Assembly (NCBI GenBank): GCA_014191975.1
Contig: BJHG01000004.1
Location: 1-63,368 of the forward strand
DNA length: 63,368 bases
Source: Methylococcaceae bacterium
GTDB taxonomy: Bacteria; Pseudomonadota; Gammaproteobacteria; Methylococcales; Methylomonadaceae
Direction of reading: 5' to 3'
The notes beneath the pieces are model-generated. The model had not been told where the DNA came from and did not search any database. It worked only from the letters and a program-made list of their open reading frames with translations. Position 1 is the stretch's first letter, and every line of letters begins with the position of its first letter. The translations under genes and the position numbers were made by a program. Below, piece after piece: positions 17,644 to 27,495 of this stretch.

Positions 17644-18993
17644 ATGAAAATTCACATTCTCGGTATTTGCGGTACATTTATGGCAGGGCTTGCCGTTTTA
17701 GCAAAGACACTTGGACACGAAGTAAGTGGCTCAGATCAAAACGTTTATCCACCGATGAGTGACCAACTTATCGCACAAGGGATTACGTTAAGAGAAGGCT
17801 ATTGTGCTGAAAATTTAAATCTCCGTCCTGATTTAGTGATTATCGGAAATACCTTATCACGTGGAAACGCGGAAGTTGAAGCTGTTTTAAATCAAGGTTT
17901 GCGCTACACCAGTGGCGCACAATGGCTTTCTGAAAATGTATTGCAAGATAAATGGGTTTTAGCTGTGGCGGGAACGCATGGCAAAACAACCACTAGCAGT
18001 ATGTTGGCGTGGATTTTAGAGGTTAATGGCTTTAATCCCAGTTTTTTGATTGGCGGCATTCCATTGAATTTCGGAATTTCTGCACGATTGACAGATTCAA
18101 ATTTTTTCATCATTGAAGCGGATGAATATGACTGTGCTTTTTTTGATAAGCGATCAAAATTTGTTCATTACCGCCCTCGTACTGCGGTTTTAAACAATTT
18201 GGAATATGATCATGCGGATATTTTTCCAGATTTAGCCGCGATTCAAAAACAATTTAATTATTTTATCCGAACAGTTCCAAGCGAGGGTTTATTGATTGCC
18301 CCTGAACATGATATAGCCTTGGAGGAAACACTGTCATTAGGCTGCTGGACACCTGTTTCATACACAAGTATTTTAGGTGAAGGAACCTGGAATGCAGATT
18401 TGTTAAAATCAGACGGCAGTCATTTTGCAGTGTATTTTGATGTTAGTCGTCAAGGCGAAGTACATTGGGATTTGACAGGTGAGCACAATGTACGAAATGC
18501 TTTATCAGCATTAGCTGCCGCACATCATGTTGGCGTTTTGCCACAGAATGCGATTGAAGCATTGTCAAATTTTCATAATGTAAAACGTAGAATGGAAGTG
18601 TTAATATCAAAAAATGGCGTAACAATTTATGACGATTTCGCCCACCATCCGACCGCAATTGCGACAACTCTTGACGGCTTACGTCAGCGTGTAGGAGGTG
18701 AAAAAATTATTGCTATTATTGAACCACGCTCTAATACGATGCGTTTGGGCGTTCATCAACATACCTTAGCGGTTTCATTACGCGCAGCAGATATAGCAAT
18801 TATTTATCAACCTGATTCACATAGTGCGTTGACGTTAGCGAGCAATACAGTCGTTTGCCAAACAATTGCAGATATTGTGGCGCGATTTCGAAATGAAATT
18901 CAAAATGGCAGTCATATTGTATTGATGAGCAACGGCAGTTTTGGCGGTCTACATTCGGAACTTGTTAGCCTTATCGCCACGAAAACCGAATGA
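17644..18993 (+). CDS. mpl: UDP-MurNAc:L-Ala-gamma-D-Glu-meso-DAP ligase
   Basis: Peptidoglycan recycling ligase that attaches recovered tripeptide to UDP-MurNAc. It has 449 residues, Mur-ligase fold. The N-terminal Rossmann motif is I-L-G-I-C-G-T-F-M-A-G, the ATP loop A-G-T-H-G-K-T-T-T-S near 110, then I-E-A-D-E-Y-D, and the C-terminal domain has Y-D-D-F-A-H-H-P-T-A-I near 331. The opening I-C-G-T-F-M distinguishes Mpl from MurC. It starts directly at ATG 17644 with no clear Shine-Dalgarno. Confidence 0.95.
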   Translation: MKIHILGICGTFMAGLAVLAKTLGHEVSGSDQNVYPPMSDQLIAQGITLREGYCAENLNLRPDLVIIGNTLSRGNAEVEAVLNQGLRYTSGAQWLSENVLQDKWVLAVAGTHGKTTTSSMLAWILEVNGFNPSFLIGGIPLNFGISARLTDSNFFIIEADEYDCAFFDKRSKFVHYRPRTAVLNNLEYDHADIFPDLAAIQKQFNYFIRTVPSEGLLIAPEHDIALEETLSLGCWTPVSYTSILGEGTWNADLLKSDGSHFAVYFDVSRQGEVHWDLTGEHNVRNALSALAAAHHVGVLPQNAIEALSNFHNVKRRMEVLISKNGVTIYDDFAHHPTAIATTLDGLRQRVGGEKIIAIIEPRSNTMRLGVHQHTLAVSLRAADIAIIYQPDSHSALTLASNTVVCQTIADIVARFRNEIQNGSHIVLMSNGSFGGLHSELVSLIATKTE

Positions 18994-19130
18994 TTCGTAA
19001 ATTTTATATTAATTTTTAAATTATGGTTTTGACACGACACCTAAATTCATGATAAAAATATACCCGTCGTTTAAAGCGACCTCTTTAAAAAAGAGATAAA
19101 AATTATAAAAATAACCTTGAGGATTTAAAA

Positions 19131-19319
19131 ATGTCAGATGTACATGAAGAAAAAGATTATTTCTGGTTTTACATTGGTGGCTTGATTGCAGTCACTATTA
19201 TCTTAGTTTTAATGTTGAAAGCAGACGAAACTAAACATTTGGCAAGTGGTGCAGTGGCACAAAGCCAAGCGGAAGTGTTCTCAAAAATTGAAAACAAACA
19301 CCAAAACAACAGCAAATAA
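19131..19319 (+). CDS. Small single-pass membrane protein, unrecognised
   Basis: 62 residues: acidic N-terminus (M-S-D-V-H-E-E-K-D), one transmembrane helix (about 12-31), and a polar C-terminal tail with a helix-forming A-Q-S-Q-A-E-V-F-S-K. TTGAGG lies 7-12 bases before the ATG. A -35-like TTGACA at 19032-19037 and an AT-rich -10 zone lie upstream, and an unusually strong terminator lies downstream, so it looks like an independent, well-expressed small gene. The composition recalls accessory subunits of respiratory complexes, but no family is assigned. Confidence 0.7.
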   Translation: MSDVHEEKDYFWFYIGGLIAVTIILVLMLKADETKHLASGAVAQSQAEVFSKIENKHQNNSK

Positions 19320-19342
19320 TTTTAAAAAATTATTCTGTTGTG

Positions 19343-19388
19343 ACTCAGCCTGGCTTTTGAGATACTCAAAAGCCAGGCTGAGTTGTTT
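19343..19388. terminator. Strong bidirectional terminator between the small membrane gene and lpxD
   Basis: A perfect 19-bp stem (19343-19361 with 19365-19383) has a 3-base loop. T's follow on the plus strand (19384-19390), and the A-rich plus strand before it (19322-19332) gives T's on the minus strand. It lies between two convergent genes and probably serves both. Confidence 0.88.
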
Positions 19389-19396
19389 TTAGGACT

Positions 19397-20437
19397 CTAG
19401 TTCTTCAATTCTAATTGCGCTAAACGCGTTTCCAATTGTTTAATTATTTTTACCAAATCAGGCAATTGACCCAATGCTACTTGTTCGCGATACGCAATCC
19501 GCTTTTCTTTTGCAGGACTGCCAAAAACCTGTGTTTTCGGTGCGACATCATTAGCAACTCCCGCACGCGCCATTACAACGGCACCCTGTCCAATTTTAAC
19601 GTGATCGGCAACGCCTGCACTACCCGCTAAAATCGCATAGTTTTCAATCGTACAAGAACCAGAAATTCCCGTTTGCCCACAAATAATAACGTGCTGCCCA
19701 ATTTTATTGTTGTGTCCAATTTGAACTAAATTGTCGATTTTACTTCCCGAACCAATTACTGTACTGCCTAACGCGCCACGATCCACGCAAGTATTTGCTC
19801 CTATTTCAACATTATCACCAATCACAACGTTTCCAATTTGAGGTACCTTAACGTGCTTACCATCACGGAATTTATATCCAAAACCATCCGCACCAATAAC
19901 TGCACCCGAATGAATTATCACGTTATCACCAATTTCCACACCGTCATAAATCACGGCATACGGATAAATTCGACAGTTTTTACCAACTTTAACATTCTGA
20001 CCTAAGTAAACACCCGCCAAAACCTCACTATTTTCACCAATCTCAACACCTTCGTTAATCACCGCAAATGCACCAATATGACAATTCTCAGGCAAAATAA
20101 CTCCTTCAGCAATAACAGCTTGTGATGCAATCTTTGTCGAATAATTCACTGAAGGATGCAGCAATGTCAACGCCTTTATAAATGCCATTTCAGGATCCAC
20201 ACAGCGCAGTAAAACTAACGATTCTGGAACCTCTTGAATTTCAAAATCAGTGGCAATAAAACACGCAGAAGCCTTAGATTCTTTCAAGTAATGACGGTAA
20301 CGTGCTTGCGTCAACTGTGTCACCTGCCCACTTTTGGCAGACGTAATATCGTGCGCCTCTGTCAGTATTTGAGTCGCATCACCACTTTCAATTGTTGCAC
20401 CACAAATCACTGCTAATTCTTGAATAGTCATTGTCAT
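19397..20437 (-). CDS. lpxD: UDP-3-O-(3-hydroxyacyl)glucosamine N-acyltransferase
   Basis: Third step of lipid A synthesis: transfer of a 3-hydroxyacyl chain from ACP to UDP-3-O-acylglucosamine. It has 346 residues: an N-terminal uridine-binding domain (to about 100), then a left-handed beta-helix of hexapeptide repeats (I-G-E-N-S-E-V, V-G-K-N-C-R-I, I-G-D-N-V-I-I and so on) with [11 protein letters not shown]-terminal helix follows. AGGAG lies 8 bases before ATG 20437. It stands alone, not in the usual bamA-skp-lpxD-fabZ-lpxA cluster, so a second lpxD elsewhere is possible. moaC is just upstream on the same strand. Confidence 0.94.
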   Translation of the reverse strand: MTMTIQELAVICGATIESGDATQILTEAHDITSAKSGQVTQLTQARYRHYLKESKASACFIATDFEIQEVPESLVLLRCVDPEMAFIKALTLLHPSVNYSTKIASQAVIAEGVILPENCHIGAFAVINEGVEIGENSEVLAGVYLGQNVKVGKNCRIYPYAVIYDGVEIGDNVIIHSGAVIGADGFGYKFRDGKHVKVPQIGNVVIGDNVEIGANTCVDRGALGSTVIGSGSKIDNLVQIGHNNKIGQHVIICGQTGISGSCTIENYAILAGSAGVADHVKIGQGAVVMARAGVANDVAPKTQVFGSPAKEKRIAYREQVALGQLPDLVKIIKQLETRLAQLELKN

Positions 20438-20461
20438 TTTAGAGTCTCCTTTTTTGAATTT

Positions 20462-20953
20462 TTAAATAGCGTCGTTAATGTGCCAATATCCAGATTTACC
20501 ACCTGATTTTTCAAGTAATCTTACACCTTCAATCACCATGCCTCGGTCTAACGCTTTGCACATATCATAAATCGTGAGCAATGCGATTTGCGTTGCTGTT
20601 AAGGCTTCCATTTCAACACCCGTTTGACCATGCGTTTTTGCAGTCGTTTGACATCGAATACGATTTCTTTCGGGCTCTGGAATTAACGCAACTTCAACGT
20701 GTGTTAATGGCAAAGGATGACACAATGGAATTAAGTCCGCTGTCCGCTTGCTCGCCATAATGCCTGCAATGCGTGCAATACCAAGTACATCACCTTTTTT
20801 ATGTCCACCCAGTAAAATCAATGCTAATGTTGCTGGCTGCAAGACAATAAAGCCTTCTGTAATGGCAATACGAGCAGTAAATTTCTTTTCACCTACGTCA
20901 ACCATGTGCGCCTCACCAGCCGCATTAAAATGTGTAAATGCTGAAATCGTCAT
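20462..20953 (-). CDS. moaC: Cyclic pyranopterin monophosphate synthase
   Basis: Molybdenum-cofactor synthesis: converts the MoaA product to cyclic pyranopterin monophosphate. It has 163 residues. Typical motifs are M-V-D-V-G-E-K near 17, [13 protein letters not shown] near 54, [10 protein letters not shown] near 76 and G-V-E-M-E-A-L-T-A near 111, including the catalytic Asp/Lys region of D-M-C-K-A-L-D. It lies 24 bases upstream of lpxD on the same strand and is divergent from hemC. No other moa gene is in the window. Confidence 0.95.
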   Translation of the reverse strand: MTISAFTHFNAAGEAHMVDVGEKKFTARIAITEGFIVLQPATLALILLGGHKKGDVLGIARIAGIMASKRTADLIPLCHPLPLTHVEVALIPEPERNRIRCQTTAKTHGQTGVEMEALTATQIALLTIYDMCKALDRGMVIEGVRLLEKSGGKSGYWHINDAI

Positions 20954-21087
20954 TGCTATCCTTCAAAAGTCATTTTCGTGTTTTACAAAATACATTGGCA
21001 ATTGTAAAGGCAACCGACTTAACCTTCGACGAAATTTCGGATTTACGCTAAACTTTCACTAACTTTCAATTTAAAATTTTAATTTCT

Positions 21088-22014
21088 GTGACTAAAACTA
21101 TTCGAATTGCTACGCGTCAAAGTCCTTTAGCTCTCTGGCAAGCTGAGCACGTCGCCGCACTTTTGCAACAAGCATTTCCCAACATTAAAACCGAACTCGT
21201 TAAAATGGTGACGCGCGGCGATAAAATTCTCGATGCACCGCTCGCTAAAATTGGTGGAAAGGGTTTGTTTGTAAAAGAACTCGAACAAGGAATGCTCGAA
21301 GGTAATGCCGATATTGCCGTACATTCAATGAAAGACGTTCCTATTGATTTCCCCCACGGTTTGCACCTTACTACAATTTTGAAACGTGAAGACCCAACCG
21401 ATGCGTTTGTGTCGAATCATTATCAAAGTCTTGACGATTTGCCCGAAAATGCGCGAATCGGTACATCGAGTTTGCGTCGTCAATGTCAAATAAAATCCCG
21501 TTTTCCGAATGCTGAAATTTTATCGTTGCGTGGCAATGTGAATACGCGCTTGGCGAAACTCGATGCGGGTTATTATGACGCGATTATTCTCGCTTCTGCT
21601 GGCTTGAAACGTTTAGGAATGGCAGATCGAATTCGCCAAAGTTTACCAACTGAAACCAGTTTGCCAGCGTGTGGACAAGGCGCAATTGGCATTGAATGTC
21701 GCGTCGACGACATTGAAATTAACGAAATGTTAAAAGCCTTGCACGATGAAACCACGGCGATTTGTGTTATCGCTGAACGCGCCATGAATGCAAAATTAAA
21801 CGGCGGTTGCCAAGTTCCTATTGCAGGTTTTGCCGAATTGAACGATGGCGAAATTTTTATGCGGGGTTTAGTCGGAAATCCTGACGGCAGCGTCATTTAT
21901 CGCGCGGAAAAACCTGGGAAATCTGCAAATGCAATCGAAGTTGGTGAAAGTATTGCAGATGAATTACTCAAACAAGGTGCTGCTGAAATTTTGAAAGCGT
22001 TGATTGATGGCTGA
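21088..22014 (+). CDS. hemC: Porphobilinogen deaminase (hydroxymethylbilane synthase)
   Basis: Polymerises four porphobilinogens into hydroxymethylbilane for heme, siroheme and cobalamin. It has 308 residues from GTG 21088 ([17 protein letters not shown]). Visible are [12 protein letters not shown], the arginine-rich [10 protein letters not shown] and the cofactor cysteine in N-G-G-C-Q-V-P. The GTG start without a clear Shine-Dalgarno suggests modest initiation. It is the first gene of hemC-hemD-hemX-hemY; hemD overlaps its end by 8 bases. Confidence 0.97.
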   Translation: MTKTIRIATRQSPLALWQAEHVAALLQQAFPNIKTELVKMVTRGDKILDAPLAKIGGKGLFVKELEQGMLEGNADIAVHSMKDVPIDFPHGLHLTTILKREDPTDAFVSNHYQSLDDLPENARIGTSSLRRQCQIKSRFPNAEILSLRGNVNTRLAKLDAGYYDAIILASAGLKRLGMADRIRQSLPTETSLPACGQGAIGIECRVDDIEINEMLKALHDETTAICVIAERAMNAKLNGGCQVPIAGFAELNDGEIFMRGLVGNPDGSVIYRAEKPGKSANAIEVGESIADELLKQGAAEILKALIDG

Positions 22015-22789
22015 TTTAAAGCAAGTACGAATTTTAGTCACGCGCCCCACGCATCAAGCCGAAAATTTGTGCGCGTTAATTCACACTCATAACGGCATTC
22101 CAATTCGTTTGCCAACGCTCGAAATTATTCCGATAATTTTAAGTAAAGACCAAATTGAGCTGCGTTTAACATCAGCATGTTTTGTTATTTTTACCAGTGT
22201 AAATGCGGTGCGTTGTTATTGTTCGCAGTTGGATGATGCTAAAATGCGCGACCTGAAAACAAAATTGTGTTTTGCAATCGGTCAAGCGACCACGCAAGCC
22301 TTAAAAACTGTCGGTTTGAACGTCGATTTAATGCCTGAGCATGGTTATAATAGCGAAGCATTATTAGATTTATCGGAATTACAACATGTTTCACAGAAAA
22401 ATATCGTGATAATTCGGGGTGAAAATGGACGTAACACCTTAGCTAATACACTTGAAAAACGTGGTGCAAAGGTTAATTATCAAGACGTTTATCGGCGCGA
22501 CATACCAGAAATCGATTGCACCGAAGTTTCGCAGTTAATCATAAAAAAACAGTTGAATATAATAACGATAACCAGCGGCGAAGCGATACAGAATTTAGTA
22601 AAAATGTTGCCTGAATCGCAACAAAATTTGTTAAAAAAAATACCTTTAATAGTAGTCAGCGAGCGCATTCAAATCATCGCAAAAAATATCGGTTTTGAAC
22701 GTATTTCACTCGCACAAATGCCGTCAGATGACGCAATTATAAATACAATAACGACGATAATAAATGGGGAAGAAAAGTGGCTGAATTGA
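22007..22789 (+). CDS. hemD: Uroporphyrinogen-III synthase
   Basis: Cyclises hydroxymethylbilane with inversion of ring D. It has 260 residues from ATG 22007, which overlaps the hemC stop by 8 bases (a TTG three bases earlier is less likely). The family is weakly conserved. Supporting features are the start V-R-I-L-V-T-R-P, the F-T-S-V-N-A-V-R segment near 63, the [11 protein letters not shown] region near 137 and the position between hemC and hemX. Translational coupling to both neighbours is likely. Confidence 0.9.
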   Translation: MADLKQVRILVTRPTHQAENLCALIHTHNGIPIRLPTLEIIPIILSKDQIELRLTSACFVIFTSVNAVRCYCSQLDDAKMRDLKTKLCFAIGQATTQALKTVGLNVDLMPEHGYNSEALLDLSELQHVSQKNIVIIRGENGRNTLANTLEKRGAKVNYQDVYRRDIPEIDCTEVSQLIIKKQLNIITITSGEAIQNLVKMLPESQQNLLKKIPLIVVSERIQIIAKNIGFERISLAQMPSDDAIINTITTIINGEEKWLN

Positions 22790-23913
22790 TTGAATCGGTT
22801 GAAAAACAACCAACTGTCAAAGAGACAACGCAAGAAGTCAGACGTTCTCGCAGTGGATTTTGGTTTGGTCTAATCATTTTATTGGTGATTGCCGCTGTTG
22901 CCGGCACAGGCTATTATTTTCTTTCACAATTACGCGATAAACAAGAAGGTTTAGGTGGTGAAGTTAAGGGCGCAGTGTCACAACAAATTAGTGATTATCA
23001 AGCACAACTTGCCGCCATTCAGTCGCAACTCGCTGCCGTTCAAACTGATGTCGGCAACAAAGAAGCGCACTTCACAAATAGCGTGACAGAATTTTCAAAT
23101 TTACAAAATGAAAAATTAGATGCAACCCGCAAAGATTTATCCGAAGAAATTCAAAAATTACAACGTCAATTAGGTAAAACACGCGGTGATTGGTTGCTTG
23201 CCGACGCAGAATATTTATTAAGCGTAGCAAATCAACGATTACTTTTAATGGGCGATGTGAATACCACTATGGAAGCCTTAGAAGCAGCAGACCAAAGGTT
23301 ACGCGAAAGTGGCGATGCGGCGGCGTACAAAATTCGTGAGCAACTTGCAAAAGATATTTCGGCAATGAGCAAAGTTAATGCTGTTGATGTCGTAGGAATT
23401 TATGCCACCTTGCAAAATTTAGAATCTCAAATTGATTCACTCACATTATTACTGCCTTACGCGGGAAAAGACGAAACAATTAAACCTGTCGTACCAGAAG
23501 TCAAACCGACTGATTTAATGGGGCAATTAGAAACTATGGTAAAAATTCGCCATGTTCAACAACACGTTAATGAAATTTTAACACCTGAACAAGCACAATT
23601 TATTCGCGAACAATTACGCGTTAAATTAGAAATTATCAAAATAGCCCTTGTTCAGCAAAACGACGTACTTTATCAAGCAAGTTTGTCAGATACGCAAAAA
23701 TGGATATCAGTAAATTTTGTTAAAGAAAAAGCATCCCAACATTTCACACTTGCGCTTGATAAATTGGCAGATGTAAGGATTCGCAGCCAATTTCCTGATA
23801 TTAGTTTGTCATTGAAAATGTTGCGTGACATCACAAAATTACGAATCGAAACCGACAAAGCCTTATCGAATACTTCGGCTGTAAAAACTGAAACTGCGCC
23901 AGCGCAACAATAA
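22777..23913 (+). CDS. hemX: HemX-like membrane protein
   Basis: 378 residues from GTG 22777, overlapping hemD by 13 bases. A short cytoplasmic N-terminus is followed by one transmembrane helix (about 27-50), a coiled-coil region (60-130, rich in Q/A/E) and a periplasmic domain with the family signature W-L-L-A-D-A-E-Y-L-L near 140. The family is often labelled uroporphyrinogen-III C-methyltransferase, but no methyltransferase motif is visible, so a structural or regulatory role in heme synthesis is more likely. It is third in the hem operon. Confidence 0.9.
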   Translation: MAELIESVEKQPTVKETTQEVRRSRSGFWFGLIILLVIAAVAGTGYYFLSQLRDKQEGLGGEVKGAVSQQISDYQAQLAAIQSQLAAVQTDVGNKEAHFTNSVTEFSNLQNEKLDATRKDLSEEIQKLQRQLGKTRGDWLLADAEYLLSVANQRLLLMGDVNTTMEALEAADQRLRESGDAAAYKIREQLAKDISAMSKVNAVDVVGIYATLQNLESQIDSLTLLLPYAGKDETIKPVVPEVKPTDLMGQLETMVKIRHVQQHVNEILTPEQAQFIREQLRVKLEIIKIALVQQNDVLYQASLSDTQKWISVNFVKEKASQHFTLALDKLADVRIRSQFPDISLSLKMLRDITKLRIETDKALSNTSAVKTETAPAQQ

Positions 23914-23924
23914 GAGAATTCATC

Positions 23925-25157
23925 ATGAAAAAAATGCTTTTTCTATTCGTTATTTTAGGCGGTTTAGGTTATGCAGGATTTATTGGTAGTCAGTTTTTGA
24001 CCAGTTTGAGCAGTGCAGGCTATGTATTAATCGGCATTGAACAATGGTCAATTGAAACGTCATTAGTGGTTTTTTTGATGGGATTGATTGTTTTATTTTT
24101 CGCTTTATATTTAAGTTTCCGATTACTTGGCTGGTCATTTCGCTTACCAAAACAAATTAAAAAACGTGTCGCGACCAACAAATTGAACATTTCTCAACAA
24201 GCATTAATCAAAGGTTTAGTCGATTCTGCTGAAGGCAATTGGGAAAGTGCAGAAGATATTTTGATTAAGCACGCCTCGCATAGTGGCGCACCATTGATTC
24301 ATTATTTGACGGCAGCCCGTGCGGCACAATCACGTGGCGCGTTTGATAAACGTGATGAATATTTGCAATTTGCCGCTGAACACGGAAACAATTCTGAAAT
24401 TGCGGTAGGTTTGACGCAAGCTGAATTAAATTTATCAGGTCAACAATATACGGAAGCATTGGAAACTTTAACTCGATTACATTCAATCAATCCAATGCAA
24501 GCCAGCGTGTTACGTTTATTGCATTTAACCTATCAGCAGTTAGGCGATTGGCAAGCGTTGCGTTCATTAATTCCTTCATTAACGACTCACAAAATATTAA
24601 TGGAAGCTGAGTTAAAATTAGTCGAAACAGAAGTATTTAGTAATTTACTCAAACAAGCGGCTGAACAAAAAAATCCTGAAATACTTCAAACTCTTTGGGC
24701 AGAAATGCCCCTCTCCATTAAAGTCATGCGTGGCGTGGCGGCAATTTATTTTGCGGCGATGATTGATGTGGGTTCAGGTGCAAGCATTGAAGACGAATTA
24801 GTGAAAAATTTATCAACGAATTGGAATGAAACTTTATTAGTTTTGTTTGGTAACATTAAATCAACAGATCCAATTTTACAGCTCGAAACTGCTGAACGCT
24901 GGATGATTGGTCACGCAAATGATGCCATTTTATTGATGATTTTGGGTAAATTGAGTGGGCAACAAGCTGATTACGCAAAAGCACAACGTTATTTACAACA
25001 AAGTATTTCACTCGAACCGAATGTACAAAGTTACCGTTTGTTAGGCGATTTAGCTTTTAATCAAAATGATACAAATGCTGCAAGTCAATTTTACAAAAAA
25101 GGCTTAGAACTCGCTGCGGGTGAATTAGTAAATCGTATTGAAACGTTAGTAGATTAA
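23925..25157 (+). CDS. hemY: HemY-like TPR membrane protein
   Basis: 410 residues. Two N-terminal membrane helices (about 3-20 and 43-65) flank the typical G-Y-V-L-I segment, followed by TPR-like helical repeats to the end (for example Y-A-K-A-Q-R-Y-L-Q-Q-S-I-S-L-E-P near 343). The HemY N-terminal domain accompanies HemX in gammaproteobacteria and is implicated in late heme synthesis; the catalytic role is unproven. It starts 11 bases after hemX and is followed after one base by a small lipoprotein gene. Confidence 0.92.
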   Translation: MKKMLFLFVILGGLGYAGFIGSQFLTSLSSAGYVLIGIEQWSIETSLVVFLMGLIVLFFALYLSFRLLGWSFRLPKQIKKRVATNKLNISQQALIKGLVDSAEGNWESAEDILIKHASHSGAPLIHYLTAARAAQSRGAFDKRDEYLQFAAEHGNNSEIAVGLTQAELNLSGQQYTEALETLTRLHSINPMQASVLRLLHLTYQQLGDWQALRSLIPSLTTHKILMEAELKLVETEVFSNLLKQAAEQKNPEILQTLWAEMPLSIKVMRGVAAIYFAAMIDVGSGASIEDELVKNLSTNWNETLLVLFGNIKSTDPILQLETAERWMIGHANDAILLMILGKLSGQQADYAKAQRYLQQSISLEPNVQSYRLLGDLAFNQNDTNAASQFYKKGLELAAGELVNRIETLVD

Positions 25158-25158
25158 G

Positions 25159-25512
25159 GTGTTTAAAAAATTACTTATCGTCACAAATACCATTTTGTTA
25201 TTAGGATGCAATACCATCTTACTTGGCAGTTATGGCGAACAGAATCAATCTTTAAAGGATTTTGCAGAAAGTGTTTTTATATTTCAAAACAGAATGACCA
25301 ATGCGGTAATGTTCAGTGAAACTGAACTGTCTGTTGCGATTTTGGACGCAGAACAAAAAATGCGAATCGCTTGCGAACCACTGAATACTGCTGGAGTCCT
25401 TCAATTTGATGGTTTGGACGTTGATATCGAATTGGTTGGTCGCATTCAACAAACTGCTGTGGGCTGTGAAAAATCGGCACGAGAACTGGAAAAAATATTA
25501 CTTGTACCTTAA
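25159..25512 (+). CDS. Small predicted lipoprotein, unrecognised
   Basis: 117 residues from GTG 25159, one base after the hemY stop, so it is probably the last gene of the hem operon. The N-terminus is a lipoprotein signal: K-K-L, a hydrophobic stretch, then the lipobox L-L-L-G-C with the modified cysteine at 17. The mature part is mostly helical with two further cysteines (near 77 and 107) that could form a disulfide. It has no recognised domain. Its start codon and tight spacing make it easy to miss in annotation. Confidence 0.7.
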   Translation: MFKKLLIVTNTILLLGCNTILLGSYGEQNQSLKDFAESVFIFQNRMTNAVMFSETELSVAILDAEQKMRIACEPLNTAGVLQFDGLDVDIELVGRIQQTAVGCEKSARELEKILLVP

Positions 25513-25596
25513 ATTTTAGAAATCACCACCACAATTCCTGATTTATTCATTCCCTTATCCAGAAAAATCGACACTCAACAATTTAAAGAAAAAACT

Positions 25597-26241
25597 ATGG
25601 AACTCTACGAAACAGAAGAACAACAAGTTGAAGCACTGCAAAAGTGGTGGAAAGAAAACAGCACTGCTTCGCTGATTGGTCTAGGCATTGGGATTGCGGT
25701 AATTTTAGGCTGGAATCAATGGCAAGATCACAAAAAAGAACAATTAAGTAAAGCCTCAGCGGTTTATGACCAATTACTTAAAAATGTAAATGAAAACAAA
25801 GTTTCTGATATTGATACGGTTGCCACAAAACTCAAATCCGAATTTGGTTCAACCGAATACGCGACTTACAGTTTACTTTTACAAGCCAAAACAAAAGTCG
25901 AAGCCGGTGATTTAGCAGGTGCAAAAGAGTTACTCCAAGGTTTGGCAAATCAATCTACTGACCTTAGCCAATTAGCAAAATTACGGTTAGTACGTTTATT
26001 TTTAGCGACAGGCGAATACGAAAAAGGCTTACAGCTTATCGGGCAAGTTGACCAAAAATCTGCGGCTGGATTTTCAGATAATTACGACGAATTGGTGGGG
26101 GATTTGTATGTCGCGCTAGACCGCATAGACGAGGCACGTACTTCTTATGAAAAAGCCTTGCGAAACGGCTACCAATCGCCACTATTGCAATTTAAACTCG
26201 ACGATTTAACTGGGCCTGAGAAATTGGAAAATACAAAATAA
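25597..26241 (+). CDS. yfgM: YfgM-like TPR membrane protein
   Basis: 214 residues: a cytoplasmic N-terminus (E-E-Q-Q-V-E-A-L-Q-K-W-W), one membrane helix (about 23-40) and a periplasmic TPR-like domain. YfgM is an ancillary SecYEG/PpiD partner in envelope protein export. It sits in the conserved order yfgM-bamB-der. Its stop overlaps the bamB ATG by one base (TAATG), so translation is coupled. Confidence 0.92.
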   Translation: MELYETEEQQVEALQKWWKENSTASLIGLGIGIAVILGWNQWQDHKKEQLSKASAVYDQLLKNVNENKVSDIDTVATKLKSEFGSTEYATYSLLLQAKTKVEAGDLAGAKELLQGLANQSTDLSQLAKLRLVRLFLATGEYEKGLQLIGQVDQKSAAGFSDNYDELVGDLYVALDRIDEARTSYEKALRNGYQSPLLQFKLDDLTGPEKLENTK

Positions 26242-27428
26242 TGCGCCGCATACTTTTATTATTTACAGCGTTATCATTGACTGCCTGTAGCTCTCTAGAT
26301 GTCGTTAAAGATTCCGTTTCTGGCATTTCAGATTATTTTTCGGGTGGCGAAGACAATGCCGAACCTCCAGCCATTTTGACTGAAATTGCTAGCGAAATCG
26401 AAATTGAAAAACTATGGAGTTCGTCAACAGGTGTAGGTGCAAATGAACAAACTGTCAAACTTGCACCCGCTATTTACAATCAAAAAATTATCACCGCTGA
26501 CCGCGAAGGCTTAGTTCAAGCAAGGCATCTAGTAACGGGTGACAAAGCTTGGGAAGTCGAAACTGACAAAAAATTATCTGGTGGCGTGGGAGTTGGTACA
26601 GAAACTGTAATTTTAGGTTCAAGTAACGCGGAAGTAATCGCATTAAATAGTGAAACGGGTGAAAAACGTTGGTCTGTAAAAGTATCGAGCGAAGTGTTGG
26701 CTATCCCAACCGTCGAGAAACACATCGTTATCGTTCGTACCACCGATGGCACAGTGACAGCATTAAATGAACAAACCGGCGCAAAACTATGGAGTTACGA
26801 ACACGCTGTTCCCCCGTTAAGTATTCGTGGCACTGGTACACCCATAATCGTCGCAGATAAAGTTATTGCGGGTTACGACAACGGTAAATTGGTGGCACTG
26901 GATTTAAAAAACGGAAAATTTGCATGGGAAACTACCATTGCGATTCCAAAAGGACGTTCTGAAGTTGAGCGTTTAGTCGATTTAGACGTTGACCCGATAG
27001 AAGTTAATGACGTGATTTATATTGCCAGTTATCGCGGAGGCATTGCTGCCATTTCAGCTTCAGACGGCGATGGAATGTGGCGTAACGAAAATATTTCATC
27101 GTATGCTGGTTTAAGTAACGATTTTCGTTATTTGTATTTGAGTGATGCAAAAAGTAACGTTTGGCAAGTAGATCAACGCACAGGCGGCGGATTGTGGCAA
27201 CAAAAAGATTTGCATCACCGTCGATTAACCGCTCCTGCAACTTATCAAAATTACGTTGTAATCGGTGATTTTGAAGGTTATGTACATTGGCTAAGTAGCA
27301 CTGACGGACGACAACTTGGGCGCATTCAAGTTACTGATAGTCCTATTGAAAATAAGCCTGTTGTGATTGATGACATCGTTTATATTTACGCAAAAGACGG
27401 CAAATTAGTCGCATTAAAAGCAAAATAA
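26241..27428 (+). CDS. bamB: Outer membrane assembly lipoprotein BamB
   Basis: Accessory lipoprotein of the BAM beta-barrel assembly machine in the outer membrane. It has 395 residues; the lipobox is L-S-L-T-A-C with Cys16. The mature part is an eight-bladed beta-propeller with PQQ-like repeats (A-L-N-S-E-T-G-E-K-R-W, A-L-N-E-Q-T-G-A-K-L-W, A-L-D-L-K-N-G-K-F-A-W). It is coupled to yfgM by a one-base overlap and is followed by a hairpin before der. Confidence 0.95.
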   Translation: MRRILLLFTALSLTACSSLDVVKDSVSGISDYFSGGEDNAEPPAILTEIASEIEIEKLWSSSTGVGANEQTVKLAPAIYNQKIITADREGLVQARHLVTGDKAWEVETDKKLSGGVGVGTETVILGSSNAEVIALNSETGEKRWSVKVSSEVLAIPTVEKHIVIVRTTDGTVTALNEQTGAKLWSYEHAVPPLSIRGTGTPIIVADKVIAGYDNGKLVALDLKNGKFAWETTIAIPKGRSEVERLVDLDVDPIEVNDVIYIASYRGGIAAISASDGDGMWRNENISSYAGLSNDFRYLYLSDAKSNVWQVDQRTGGGLWQQKDLHHRRLTAPATYQNYVVIGDFEGYVHWLSSTDGRQLGRIQVTDSPIENKPVVIDDIVYIYAKDGKLVALKAK

Positions 27429-27438
27429 ATCAAAAAAC

Positions 27439-27466
27439 AGGTTCAAAATAAAATTATTTTGAACCT
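27439..27466 (+). other. 12-bp perfect hairpin between bamB and der
   Basis: AGGTTCAAAATA (27439-27450) pairs with TATTTTGAACCT (27455-27466) around AAAT. Only a CT-rich stretch follows, not a T-run, so it may be an RNA stabiliser or a weak terminator partly separating bamB from der. Confidence 0.55.
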
Positions 27467-27495
27467 TCCACCTATCCTCCTACCTCGTAGAAATT

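Noticed and set aside
19397-20437. lpxD as a horizontally acquired gene because it lies outside its usual cluster
   Set aside because: Base composition and codon use look like the neighbours; genomic context alone is not enough.
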